DNA from: Phanerodontia chrysosporium
Lineage: Eukaryota; Basidiomycota; Agaricomycetes; Polyporales; Phanerochaetaceae
Direction of reading: 5' to 3'
NCBI GenBank assembly: GCA_001910725.1
Contig: MJGA01000004.1
Coordinates: 620,001 to 684,000 of the forward strand
Length of the DNA: 64,000 bases
Shown: piece after piece, positions 36,934-49,300 of the stretch
Position numbering within the stretch: the first letter of the stretch is position 1
Layout: the number at the start of each line of letters is the position of its first letter
The notes under the pieces: model-generated
Databases searched by the model: none
Told to the model about the DNA's origin: nothing
The model's input: only the letters and a program-made list of their open reading frames with translations
Program-made: the position numbers and the translations under genes

Positions 36934-38739
36934 ATGGCTTTGTATACCAGACAGGATGCTGAGGGTTTGCAGATGTCAGGCGTGTTCAGACACCCGTTCC
37001 GCAACCGCTATGCAGACTTCAGCATCGAATGCGGACCATATGATGACGCAGCTCTCGACGTATGTCTCCCGCTTTCGTTGGCTATCGTTCATGTGTACCT
37101 GACGTCGAGGTACTCGTAGGCAACTGAAAGAAACATGTTCGCACTATCTGCTGCCATTAGGGCAAAGGACCGATGGTGGTCGAAAGCGCAAGACCCTCAG
37201 ATTCGCGCACGCTGGAAGCAAGAAGCGACCAACGCACTGGGGCCCTACGGGGACACTCCGCTTTCAGAATCGGATGTAGAATATGTCCTGGAGAACTTGG
37301 CCTGGTATGCCTCTCGAAGAGACGAGGCTACTGGTGAAGAGGTATTCTCGGTTCGCCCTTTCAGATAAAGCGTCCTGTTCACCAAGATCCTAGGCTTCGA
37401 TATTCACCAGGATATGGCAATCTGATCGACTCGTCAGCAATGCACTTCGTGCTGAGTTGCTCGATGTAGTCAAAAAACTGGAGGACGTACCGAAGGACCA
37501 ACTTGACTGGCACCCGCGCGCAGATGGCCAGGTTCTCGACCTTGTACATCCCTCACTGTACTGCGCTGTATACGACCGGACAGTGCTCCGTGAGGGCTAC
37601 GACCCGAGGCCGCTTCCATCCACAGCAGGACACCGGGATAACTGTGAGGACACGCAGGGGCTGTTCCGCTCTGACCGGTTCAGCTGGATCCCAACGGACT
37701 TCGCGATTTCGGAGGACGGAACCACGGCAAAGGCTCTAGGATACATCAACAACCTCGACCCAAATGCATACGCGTATGCTTACCCCGTCGTGGAGAAACT
37801 CGTGGCTCGCTTTGTTCCGCTCTGGGAGCGTGTTCTCGCCGAGACTCGTGTGAGCTGTGAGCTTCGCCCCATACCCGGTTGGGTGCATTCGTGGAGCCCG
37901 GAACAAAACAATGTAGACGGTTCCGTGCAGCTCAAGGGCGGACTCTGCAAATTATCGTAAAATTAGCGAACATCATATTGGTAACATGTCGGCCCACCAT
38001 CAGCTGCATCGACATTATTGACTTTGTTTCAACAGACTCCTGACAAGCCCCAATATGCTGGCGGTAGTTGGCATGTCGAAGGGATGGTCAACGAAGCCAT
38101 AATTTCTACGGGTATATACTACTATGACCAGAAAACATCACGGAAAGCGCACTTGCATTCCGGATGGCCGTGGCAGCACCTGAACAATACGACCAGTTCG
38201 ATTATGATGGCGTGAAGGCAGCCTACGGCTTCACAGTGTAAGCTTGATAATTCTTAGGACCGACGTGTTCACTCACAGCTGCAGAGATGAACCACTCAAT
38301 CAGGTCATAGGTTCAGTAGCGACGAAGCAAGGACGGTGTCTTGCATTTCCAAACGTGTTCCAGCATCAGATTCAGCCCTTCGAACTCATCGACAGATCGA
38401 AGCCGGGGTACCGCAAAATCATCGTTTCTTCCTAGTCGATCCAGAGCTACCAAAGCCGCGCCCTCATCCACCAACATCCCACCGCAACAAAAAGAGTGGA
38501 TGAAGCGTCTTCTGCGAGACATTGCGTCGCAGCTTCGCGACACTCAGGGTGTGGAGGTGAAAGACTTCGGGTCGCTCCCCGTAGAGGTATTGGACATGAT
38601 CGTCGATCAGGCGGACTGGCTGATGTCGAGGCAAGAGGCGGAAGCATACCGGCTGGAGTCGATGGATGAGCGTACTGCCATGACGGGTGTGAACGACGAG
38701 TGCATGTTCTCGATGTTGTTCAACATGTGCGAGCATTGA
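36934..38739 (+). CDS. DUF4246 family protein, frame broken four times
   Basis: This is a fungal protein family of unknown biochemical role. Exons give FRHPFRNRYADFSIECGPYD, RNMFALSAAIRAKDRWWSKA, SESDVEYVLENLAWYASRRD, WQSDRLVSNALRAELLDVVK, SLYCAVYDRTVLREGYDPRP, NLDPNAYAYAYPVVEKLVAR and IPGWVHSWSPEQNNVDGSVQ. Then come LQIIVKLANIIL, GGSWHVEGMVNEAIISTGIY, LNQVIGSVATKQGRCLAFPN and HQIQPFELIDRSKPGYRKII. The HVE and later H...R arrangement resembles Fe(II)/2-oxoglutarate oxygenase metal sites, but that is only inference. One base appears missing after 37941, at 38131, in the T run 38425-38427, and again between 38430 and 38455. The C-terminus (IPPQQKEWMKRLLRD to FNMCEH) lies in the last frame. Either a decaying copy or clustered sequence errors. 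Confidence 0.83.
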
Positions 38740-38957
38740 CCTGTAGGATAGACTGTGGTGGCAGTTCTATATGGCTGAGATGTGTTCAATAGATGATCGA
38801 GAACGCAGCAGGTAAAACGCGAACAAACAGCGCGTATACGTGCCAGTGGGGCCTGACGAGCTCAACTTGGCGACACGCGATAACGCACGAAGGTTGAGAG
38901 CATATCTGCTGTCATAAATCCCATTATGCATATATAGGTAGTCGAAAGACAGTATGT

Positions 38958-40198
38958 CTACTCCCTGGGAGTGAAGGGACTCGTCACACGGTGCGAGGGC
39001 GCAACAATGACGGGAGGAAGCTGAGCCGCCATCTCCTTCGTGCCAGCAGGGAACGGCAAGTCGTCGACATGCTTCGGCAAAATCTTGTCGAACTGGCCCT
39101 TGGCGTAAGCGACTCGTGCAACGCTCTCCATCTTCTTTTTAGCATCTCGAATCATGACGAAGGCATCGTCGACACCGGGAACGCAGCCGCGGACGAAGAT
39201 GAGGTCAAGGGTGGTGTCCACACGAACGACAGTGAGGTTTTGTGTTGTCGTCCGCTCACCGCCTAATCTTCCGGCCATCTTCTTGCCTGGCCAAACACGA
39301 CCTGGATCCTAAGGGCAGCTCAGTAAACTTGATCAAAAGCTGCCGGGGCAGTACATGCCTGGTGGGCACCGATAGCACCGGCGGAACGATGTGATATTGA
39401 GACACCGTGACTCGCGCGGAGGCCCTTGAAGTTCCATCGCTTCATGGTTCCTTGGAAACCCTTACCGATGCTAAGGGCATGTTAGCTATAACACAACCAC
39501 AAGGGCACAATCACGCACGAGTTGGAGATGACGTCTACAAATTGACCTGGCACAAAGTGAATTGCTGACAGCGTTGTACCTTTGTGTACGTGCGTAAGTT
39601 GTCATGTAAGTGCGTGGGCTTTGCGAAGCCGACGCACCAACTGGCACATGCGCATCCGGCGTCACAGGGAATTCCTTGACGATACGCTTTGGCGCAACGC
39701 CAGCCCTCTTGAAGTGACCGAGCATTTGCTTAGTGGTGGTCTTCTCCGGCTTGTCTGAGGCGGCAACTTGGACGGCGTGGTATTCCGACCCGTCCGCCCG
39801 CACCGTCTTGACATTAGCGGTGACTTGACAGTTCTCAAGCTAGATACCAGTTATTGGCACAGTCGCAACCCGGAGTACACACTTGCTCGTACCTGGAGTA
39901 CCGTCACGGGGAACCGTGCTCCATTGTCGTCCCACATCGCGGTCATGCCGCGTTTGCGCGCAATGAGACCGGTTCGTATCGAGTTCGGCGTCCATTTTGT
40001 GCCGGACTCTTCGGTTGCGGCGCTAGTAGAGGGTGTGGCATTGTTGGAAAGAGTAGCGTGAAGGTGTCTCACCCCAGCCACGATTCTCCGAGGCTTCAAA
40101 GTCCAAAGCCTGAGCATGTTCGCGGTGGTGGCGGAAGAGAGCGCGAATGGGCGCTTGCTCGCCAAAAGTGCTTCAGGTCGCCTAAGCGCCAGACGCAT
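38958..40198 (-). CDS. MRPL9: Mitochondrial large ribosomal subunit protein uL3m
   Basis: A structural protein of the mitochondrial large ribosomal subunit near the peptidyl transferase centre. The N-terminus ([20 protein letters not shown]) is basic and looks like a targeting sequence; a second ATG about 28 codons later ([13 protein letters not shown]) is also possible. Landmarks are [53 protein letters not shown] (signature of uL3) and [20 protein letters not shown]. The tail is specific to the mitochondrial form and ends SPFTPRE. Five introns are needed and the frame is intact. It is head-to-head with the Rrn6-like gene, with only 65 bases between starts. Confidence 0.95.
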
Positions 40199-40263
40199 GC
40201 CTTGCTCTCGGCCGTCGTCCGCGCCCTCTGTCTCTCCCCGCCTCTGACAAGATCAACTCATGG
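40199..40263. promoter_or_regulatory. Compact bidirectional promoter between uL3m and the Rrn6-like gene
   Basis: Only 65 bases separate the two divergent start codons. Core promoter elements for at least one gene must therefore overlap the other gene or its leader. The sequence has C/T-rich character and no clear TATA element. Confidence 0.6.
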
Positions 40264-43200
40264 CATGGATCATTGGCCAGGCAGCTCTGCCGCACACACT
40301 ATCCCAGCGGTGAGAAAAGGTCGACCGCGGAAGGAAGACAAGAGCAGAGCGCTTGAGGGTGAAGCGTACCCAGTGGTCGACCATGGCTCACTCACGGCGG
40401 CAAACCTGTATCGTAAAGGCAGGCACTTTGAGTGGTCTACCTTAGTCTACAACGACAGTGGTATACACTATTATATCATGTACATTTTCAACGCACTGAA
40501 CACCTCCCAGGGCGGAAGCTTACTGCACGGAACGAGGTCGTAAAGATATTTCCCGCGTCTCGTCCGGAATGGCCTGCTGAGCCGCAGACCGGTGTAAAGC
40601 ACCAAGCAGAACAGGGTGTAGGTAGCGTGCCTTATTGTGCGCTTATTTTGCTGATAGGCTTCCAGGCCAATTTCTTGCGTACCCACTATCCAGACGTAGA
40701 TATTGCGTCAGAGCTCATCAGGGAAGAACTCGAAGAGTCTGCACGTCTGGCTTCAGAGCTTCAAATCTTTGACCCATACTATGGGAACCTGCTTGCCCTT
40801 GTCTCATGTGGCGCCAGAGCTGGACGAAACACGTCGTTTCTAGCCTTTCCTATGGGCCAAACCGGCTGTGATCTTAGTAAGGACTTATACCGCCAATTTA
40901 CCTATGCAAACATTAACACGAGGCAGATGTGTCGTTCATATCGTGCACCAAGAAGAACCATACTTTGTTCAAGCCCTCCGCTAACCCTGTGTTCTCCTTT
41001 GACTCTCCGGTACAACAGATTGTCTCCAGCGCAGCATACAGCTCTGCGCGTACTGAGGCAACCGTCGCCGTTCGCACAGCCGGCGGGACGAAGCTGCTCA
41101 CCGTCGAGCACAAACCTAATTTGTTGCTCGGCGTCGTCACTAAAGAGATTCACTCTTTTGCGCGAGCGCATACGGGCGACCGGAGAGTGACAGACTTGCA
41201 GTTCCAGGGTGCATCCTCGGACGATCTCGCGCTTCTTTCTGTCAATGACACAGGGAATATATTCCGCTGCAGTCCGTACAACGGAGAATGGAAAATGCAA
41301 GTATGAAGTCACACCATGATCCTCGCGCTGCTGACAGTAATATACAGGCATCCCGCATATTCCGGGCAGAAGAGTCTCCGGGCGATCCGTTTTGGAGATT
41401 AGCCAGTCTCCCGGACTCGAACGCTTGCTTGCTTCTGTCTAGGACTCGGCTGGAAAGTGTCGATTTTCGAGTAAGCTTCCATACGCATCGCTCTAGGACA
41501 GACCCAATTGATTGTTATCAGTCTCCAAACAGTGCACTATCTCTGGCCAGCATCCAAAGTCCAAAGATGGTCTATACTTCAGTAGAGAGTCTGCGGTTCG
41601 ACAACATGCTTCGGGTGGTCTCCACCGACGAAGTCACCTGGATCGATCAACGCTTTCCTCTTCGGCCAGTGTTTGGAATTAAACATTTTCGTCAATGGGA
41701 TCGTACCTTACAGGTTCATAGTCTTATGTTCGGGAACGGTAAGTGCCGACCTGATTTTAGTGCGAAATCGTAGTCTCATTGAACACACAGCGCCACTGAC
41801 GTTCTTGACCTCTAGCAAGAACGGTCTAGTGACAGTCTACGATGTTTCCCAAGGAACCGACAAATTCGTGCATTTAACTACTTTGCCATACGCACTTCCC
41901 CATATCCCTGTTACTGGAAGCCAACGCACCGGTCAGGTTATTTTCCGGCATCCGAATGATCCTGCGGACAACACCGCTCTGATACTGCAAATGTGTGATC
42001 GGGGTAGCATTCATCGCCTCGATGTCGAGCTTAGCCCTGCTGAGCGAGGTTCCGAAGCCTTTGGGCGTACCCACGACTGGTCGCAAGAGGTTCTGGAGTT
42101 GGAGAAAAGCATGGAGAACGCGGTTCAAAATATGGCCAGTTTAACGACCGTTTGTATACGGAAGTAGACATGGAGCCTATGTACAAGAGTGAGTGATGTC
42201 TTGGTCAGTGTGGACTCCGCTCATGGCTCGTAGGGATATACGGCTTGGATGGGCCTGCCGAAGTTGCCGATGACCCGAACACCTTTTACGATACGCTCGA
42301 AGCCATGGCAGAGTTTTGGCAAAATGCAGAGGCTCCGGTGGAGCAGGTCATGACGACGTACTGCGTTTCCCAACTTACTTTGTTATAGGCTAACGAGCTG
42401 TTCTCCAGTTTCGATGTCGCATTCAGATCCGGAAGGGACCCGAGCAATCCTTCCAGGGCGGACTTCTTCACTGGCAGCGCGGTTAACTCTCTTCGAGGAT
42501 ATCGCGCTCTCACGCAGGATCGCCTTCCCACTGAAGAGCTTAGAACCCGCTCTGCTTGGCATCACGACTGGACTCCAACCCTTCGTCGTTTCATACGCGA
42601 TATTCCAGACTCTCGCCGGGATATGCAAAACACCCTCTGTCGGTATGACTTACTGACCGACGACTATAGACCTGGCCCATCGCTCCGCTTGGAAACTGAG
42701 GCGCGTGAGCAGCTCACGCTGGATCTCTCCTTGGCAAGCGACGTATATGCTCCTCACAAAATGAGGGAGGCCGAAGCCAACCTGGTCGACGATGCCCTTG
42801 AGACGATGTCTCGCGCGACGGAAGCCATGTCTATCGGGATCCCGGAGCCGCCTCCCGTTCAATTCGGCTTCCTCCGCCCTGCCGTACGCGATCACTACGA
42901 GAGGGCACAGGATGTGACCAAGCTCGAGCTACCTCTTGGAGTACGCGTGCTTCTTAGCGAATGGACGGTCGGTACGGATCCTCAAGGGTACCAGTACCGT
43001 GATCCCTATGACAGCTCAGAGCGACCTCCGGCCCCAGCCCGGGAAACGAAGAAGACAGAAAGACCCCCGGCTACAGAGGTCAAGTCCCAGCCGCCACGAA
43101 TGCCCCCGGTGATTGCCACTGCGCCTATGGCACCTCCGCCGATAGCTGCGAGTCAGCGCGTGCGTCCGAGACCTCCACCTCAGTCTCAGGACGCGGGTGC

Positions 43201-43363
43201 GTTGCACATGGGAAGCCAGCCTGCGCAATTCCCTCCGTCTACACAACCCTCGCAGTCGCAAGAGATGGTGTTCCCTAGCACGCAGGTCCTGCCAGGCCCC
43301 TTCGGCGGACGGCCAGCCCCTGTGAAGAAGAAACCAGCAAAGAAGCGGATGGGCGGGTTCTAG
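40264..43363 (+). CDS. Rrn6/TAF1C-like RNA polymerase I initiation factor subunit
   Basis: A probable subunit of the Pol I core factor that recruits polymerase to rDNA promoters. The start is MDHWPGSSAAHTIPAV. Exons then give WSTLVYND, NEVVKIFPASRPEWPAEP, SFISCTKKNHTLFKPSANPV, VTDLQFQGASSDDLALLSVN, DSNACLLLSRTRLESVDFR and MLRVVSTDEVTWIDQRFP, consistent with a beta-propeller. A helical C-terminal part follows (TFDVAFRSGRDPSNPSRADF, RSAWHHDWTPTLRRFIRDIP), then a P/Q-rich segment and a basic end KKKPAKKRMGGF, a feature I associate with Rrn6-type proteins. A one-base break lies in the A run at 42127-42130: one more A restores VQKYGQFNDRLYTEVDMEP. The assignment rests on architecture and remembered family features, so another WD-like nuclear protein is possible. 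Confidence 0.62.
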
Positions 43364-43708
43364 ACGCGGATAGAGGAGGTCTCGTGTGATTGTGTATATA
43401 GAATGCACAGCGTTTAAGCTGCCTGGCGGACGAGCTATGCCCGAAAAGACATTCTGTGAAAACGGCGTTCGCCTGATTTGCGGCCGAGCGTGGACATGAC
43501 GGCAAGCCGCGAATGCTTGCAGCGCGGGTAGGCGCTCACGCAGACATCAAGGCTTTGAGTCTTCCGCTCCGCTTCGCGCTGTCCGGCTCCCAACTCCTCC
43601 TCATTTTTGCACACACCCAGCTGGACCGCCAACACGTCGTTCTCTGTCTCTCGCTGCTCGTGCAGACGCACGCCCACTGGTCTTGCTCAGGTCCAGTAAC
43701 GATTTCCT

Positions 43709-45303
43709 ATGAGTGAGACTGGGTGCGTACCAGGCCCTGCCCGCACCGCGCCCGCCAGGCTCACCAGCGTGCCCCCTCCGCGACAGGCCGTTCGACATTC
43801 TTTTTGACTCGGCGGCACGCAATGATTACCTCAGAAGTGCGCCGCGCTCTCCGCTGCATCTGCGAGGAGAGCGAACGAGACTGACCGGGCCCGTGCAGGA
43901 AATAAGTCAGTCGTATGCGCGATCTCCGCCAGCTATGTCTCGACGTTCGCGGGCTATCCAGTCAGTCGCCTCTCGCCCCCTGTGTCTTCTGCGTTGCACG
44001 TGCACCAGGCTTATATTGCAGGTCGCGTCGTAGCTGGACAGCATCAAGTCAAGGTTGCAGACCACGCGCAACAAGGTCACGATCCCGCGGCTTGCGCTGC
44101 AGGTCTATCGTGAGGAGGGCATCATCGGCTTCTACCGCGGGCTCTGGATCCCGCTCATGACCATCTCATTCGTCCGTGCGTGCTTGTTGCCCCCGCGTCC
44201 GCTCCTGCGGTGCTGATAGTACGGCCACCCAGGCGCCGCATCGTTTACTATCTATACGCGCACGAAAGAGTTCTGCAGGGAGCACAACTATTTAACGCGG
44301 AATCACATTTGGATGTCGCGGCGTCGGGAGGGCTGGGGTGCGTGCTGAATCCGTCTCATGTGGACGGTTTCTGAGGCTGCATGACCTTTGTCAGAGGTGC
44401 ACTGTCAGGGTCCCTCATATCCGTGGGCAGCACTCGTGAGTAGAACGTCATGTCTTTAGGCATATGATACTCACGTTCATCAGCATTCGAACTCGTGAAG
44501 GCAAATATGACGTATCGAGTGCACAAGACCATACACTCATGAATGCCTCATAGGTCCGGAGACAACTCGAGTACTCGATCGCTGAGAGCAAGGGTCAGCG
44601 AATTGTCAAACCGCCAAGTACGATGCAAGCAGTACGAGAAATATATAATCTAGGCGGTATCCGTGCCCTGTACACTGGGTTCCGTTTACACTGCTGTAAG
44701 TCGGCTGAGCACCCCTCGTAAATCATCCCTAACCAGCAATTCCCATTCTAGTGCGAGATACTCTGGGGACTGCCCTTTATTTCTTCGAGTATGATGGACT
44801 GCGGCACATTATGGGCCGTCTACCATCCGGCGAGCAAGGGCAGACTCCGTCCTGGATGCCGATTCACAATTCACTCGTGCCGTTTGTGTGCGGCTCTGTC
44901 GCAGGCGTGTCGTCATGGGCACTCATATACCCGCTGGATGTGTGAGTAGTGCCTGAATCCGCTCGTTTCATGACGATGCTGACGAATTGATCTCCAGCGT
45001 GAAGACCAAAGTGCAGCAACGAGCCCTCGCTGGAACACCTCCGCGAGGTCTTCGCGAGACTCTCCACCGCCTCATAAGAGGTAGGCCATCCTACTCCCCG
45101 TGACTTTCGTCCCGACTGAACCTGGGCTAGGACCTGATCCCGACGCGCCGAAACCCATACTAGTCGGCCTTGCCCGAATATACCGCGGTCTTGGGGTCAG
45201 TGCGCTACGTAGTGTGACGACCCACGGCCTTCTCTGGACCCTATTCGATGTAACGGCGTCTTACATCGACAACCTGCCTGACCCGGCGCGGGAGCGTGAG
45301 TAG
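43709..45303 (+). CDS. Mitochondrial carrier family protein (SLC25)
   Basis: An inner-membrane solute carrier. Three repeats are visible, each with a carrier signature: YVSTFAGYPLDSIKSRLQT, then VGSTPFELVKVRRQLEYSIA, then SWALIYPLDVVKTKVQQRAL. Each is followed by a matrix-helix block such as YREEGIIGFYRGLWIP and REIYNLGGIRALYTGF. The gene ends NLPDPARERE. The N-terminus is short and its start (MSE..., 43709) is the least certain part. About nine introns interrupt it. The second-repeat signature is built from a 17-base exon (44484-44500) followed by an intron that starts GCAAAT (44501-44553), a GC-AG intron. The substrate is not predictable from what I can see. Confidence 0.85.
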
Positions 45304-46333
45304 CCGGCGTGCGGCCGCGACCACTCGACGTGGGAGGGGCGTTCCGCCACCGGTCTGCTAATGCACAAAGTAATGTAATTGCCCACTCTAGTGTATCTTG
45401 CTGCATTGCTATCGGCTATTATTGTGCAACAAATCTGTCTTAGAATACGAATACACATTGCAGAAGTTATTTCGTTGAGTCAGAATGCGGCTAGTTTCTT
45501 CGTCTATCAAATAGTTGTACCGTTCATAGAGGAACCACTCGCATCCCATGAGGCAAGCCAGTGAAAATTACGGACGATTGATCTTGAAAACAGCCACCAC
45601 TTAGCACAGAGTACTCATGCATTTCCCACGCCACAAGAGATGGTCCGTGCGCAGGGCGCCTGCAGTATATAAGGCGGACGCGGACACGGAGGCAACTCAT
45701 ACTTACCTTGATGGCACAAGCCCCTTCATCTACCTGGGCTTGTGGGCCGTGGGGGCCCCTCATAGCACGGCGACCCTGTCCCCAGGGGGACCTCGCGGTT
45801 TGTACGGGCTTCGGCTCGTGCACCGTCTCAATATTTCCCTGTCCTGCTTCGGCCCTCGGGCTGGGCAGGCCATTTTTTTTTGGTCCCCTCGCGCGGCTAA
45901 CCCTAACCCTAGTTTGATGTACATTACCCAATGAGATTCCTCGGAATATACTCGAAATTACCACCGAGTCTGGCGGGATATAAGAGCGGGGGCGGGCGAC
46001 GACGAGGGCTTTTCATGATACTCTTTTCAATTCGCTCTTCCAGCCCCGGTCCTCGTGCTCACTTGTCCCACACGAATGGCCCTATTTAGCGGGAGCGAGA
46101 AGGAGTATGTGACCGTTCCTCGAGGCGACGCTTTACTGTGTCTTGCAAAGGCGTCGAAAGATTTTAGCGGTTACAGTCCATGTAAATCTTGTACTTTCGT
46201 AGTGACCCCTGCGTAAATGCACAAACAGCTCATTATTTTGGCAGTGCTCCTCATGTAGCTTAGTTGGCACATCATTGAAAGTACTGTGTGAGTAGCAATA
46301 CTGCAAATTTGCGACATTTTACTAGCGACACAA
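45304..46333. other. Intergenic region with a short telomere-like motif, no gene seen
   Basis: About 1 kb between the convergent 3' ends of the carrier gene and UTP21. TATATAAGG (about 45665) and ATATAAGAG (about 45975) look like TATA boxes, yet no gene I can recognise starts downstream on the plus strand. A short CCCTAA-type motif lies at 45897-45912. Confidence 0.4.
45897..45912. repeat. Short interstitial telomere-like motif
   Basis: The plus strand reads CTAACCCTAACCCTAG, about two and a half units of the fungal telomere C-strand repeat. It is far too short and too internal to mark a chromosome end. Such motifs also occur as promoter elements (telo-boxes). Confidence 0.7.
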
Positions 46334-49300
46334 TTAGATAGTATCCCGCACGAACCCGAGCGTGCCGAGACTCGATGCGAGGAGCTCCATGACACGCTCA
46401 CTCTCCGTCTTCTGTACCTCTGCGAGCCGCTCAAGCTCTCCGCGGAGCTCCACATTCGCGACAAGCACGTCGCCGTGGATACGCAAGAAGACGTTTTCCA
46501 ACGCCTGCACCATCTCGAAGTCTCGATGTGAGTGCAGTCGCTGCACGAGGGAACGCAGGAAGAGCTGCTGTGCATCGAGCGTTACAAGCGAGCGGATCTC
46601 GAGATCGAGCGCAGCGGGCGACAGTGTCTTTGCAAATGCATAGAAGGCTTCGTCTGGGCAAAGAACCTTAGCGATATCCCGGCGCACAGAATATAAAGAG
46701 AGCTCACAGTCACCGTTCTCGTCCTCCGCCTTCAGCTTCTGCAGGAAGACGCTCTCAGAGCCCGCAGCAGCCTTCTCGAGGCGGCGCGTCGGCTTCTTCG
46801 TCTCCTTCTTCTGCTCCGCCTGTGACACGTCGAAGCGGTGCTCGACGCCGGGCAGCGTCGGCAGGAAGAACGGCGCCTTCTCCGGCGGCTTTGGCGGCTC
46901 CTTGGGCTTGTTGCGCTGCGTGATGACCTCGAGGTTGAGCAGCGTCTGCCAGCGGCTCCGCGGGAGGAGCGTCAGCGTCACCAGCTCGCCATCGAGCTGC
47001 GGCGGCGTCACGAAGACGTCCGTCGGTGTGCTGTCCGACATGCTGAGTGCGGCCAGCGCGTCGAGCGCCTCCTCTTCCGCCTCGCCCTGCACCGACGGCA
47101 GCGCGACCTCGGCGATCTCCTCGTCGACGATGCCGTGGAAGGTCACGTCCGAGTATTGCGCACGGTTCGCCCAGAGGTACACGCCGACGCTGTCGACGTG
47201 TGATGTCGCGAGGAAGTCGTTCGTCGGTGAGAAGGACACGCTCGTAGCGACGCTGGACGTCCGGAAAGCGTCGATCAGGCGGCCGGTTGGTATGTCAAAC
47301 GTGCGGATAATCGAGTCCAGTGAGGTTGTGATGAGCCACCGTGCATCGGGAGAGAAAGTCTGGCGGACGTCCGGTCGTGAACAACTGACGCTGCAAACAT
47401 ATAAGAGCGTGGTGGACTTACAAGATCCAATACTCTACTCCGGAAGCCACCCAGTTCACGGACAATCCGTCGCGTCTCGATGTCTACCACTCGCACAACA
47501 AGATCGTCGCAGATGACAGCCAAGAGCCCGCTGTCGCGGTGTAGTGTTATTGACACCGCAGACGATGGCAGGATCAGAGTGTGTTGCAGCTCCGCTGTGT
47601 GGAAGTCGAAGAACTGCAGAAGCAACACGTTGAATGTCTGATCTACGCGGGCGCTCGTATCGTACTCACATTCACAGTGCCGTCCAACGTGCTCGCAATG
47701 ACAACCCTGTTCAGCGCATCGGTCGCAAGCCCATTGACACACCGCTCTTTCCGCTTCGCACTCGCAGGGGCGCCCACGCGCTGCTTCACCGACTCGGGCG
47801 CGGGGCCAACGTCGAACGTCTTGCGTCGGATGCCCGACTGCATGTTGTACATGTGCACGACGCCAGTGCTCGACGCTGCGATGCCGAAATTGCCGCACGC
47901 GGACACGCAGACGGCCTTCACGCTGCCCGCGGGCGGTGCGCCCTTGCGCGTCTCGGGCGCGACGCTGAACGTGTGCTTCCCGAGCCGCTTGTCGCGCATC
48001 GTCCACGTCCGCGCGAAGGTCTCGTCCTGATGCGCCGTAAGCACGTCGTCCCAGTCCTTCGCACGCGTTGTGCTGTACGCGATCGCCGCCACTGGCGGGA
48101 ACTTGAGCGACGCGACGGGCACGGAGAGGCTTGTCGCCTTCTTGGCGAGCGAACCCTGCGAGAGCTCGAATGAGCGCGAGTCGCGCACGACAGATGTGCA
48201 TCGCAAGCTTCGATCTCGTGACGCTGTGAGCAGCTGCTTGCCGTCGTCGCCGTAGTAGCGGATGAGGTGTGGTGGTGCGTGGTGCCCGAACGGAATTTCA
48301 GCAGACGTGGCGCTGCCGTTGGAGAGTCGAAAAGCCATTGCTATGAAAGCATAATAGGCATGATGAGCATGTTCTAAGCAAAAATCGACGCATATACCCA
48401 CCTTGACACTATTGTCCTCGCCTGAACTAACAAGCAAGGGCTGACCAGGTACCCACTGCACGGCAGTGACAGCGCCGTCATGAGCACCACGAACGAGGTG
48501 CAATAACCTGCCGCCTGCGTTGAGATCCCACAGCGCAATGTGACCGTTCGCAGAGGCAGAAGCAAGAATTGGGTGGCCATCCGTTCTGAAGCTCAGGGCT
48601 CGAACAGCACCATCTTGCATTTTCATTCGAAGAAGCCTTTCATCCATGCGGACGTCGTATACGGAGATTTCGCCAGAAGCAAAGCCAATTCCGACTACAT
48701 CGATGGCTGGGGACTGTGCGAGCGCTGTGATTGCTACTGGCGAACCGTCTTGGCTGCCCGAAGGCGACGTAAGAAGGGAGGCGGAAGAAAACTTGTGGAT
48801 GCACGTCCTGTCGAATCATTAGGACTCAATCGTGCGATACAAATCAAGAAAGCAACTGACTGTGTCCTGATATTCCAGAGCTGCATGCTGCCCTGGCTGC
48901 TTCCGACAAGGACTTTGTTGAGGTATGTAGCGGGGTGAAGGATGGACGTTGCAGTGAATCCAGGCTCGAATTCAAGGGTGGACTGCAGGGCTTTACCAAG
49001 AGTAAGTCGGAAGCCAGCATTCGTAGGGGAACAGACTGACCGAACTCATTCGTGTCCCATACCAGCATCCTCTTCCCATCCTCTGTCAATGCAAGCAATT
49101 GTGTCCCAAATATGAGGATGAAAGAGATCGGGGAGCCAAAGGGTTCGATACTCTTGCAACCTAGAGGCCAATTCAGCTTGCCGAGCTTTGCACGAAAAGG
49201 TATCGCACACGCACCTCCTTGCCGCGAAGGTATTTTATGACGTCCGGCCCTGCTGCAGCCCATACGGCTTTCCCTTCCATAGCCATGCAAGATATAGGCT

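Noticed and set aside
45897..45912. Telomere-like repeat as evidence of a chromosome end or fusion
   Set aside because: Only about two and a half units are present and ordinary genes lie on both sides.
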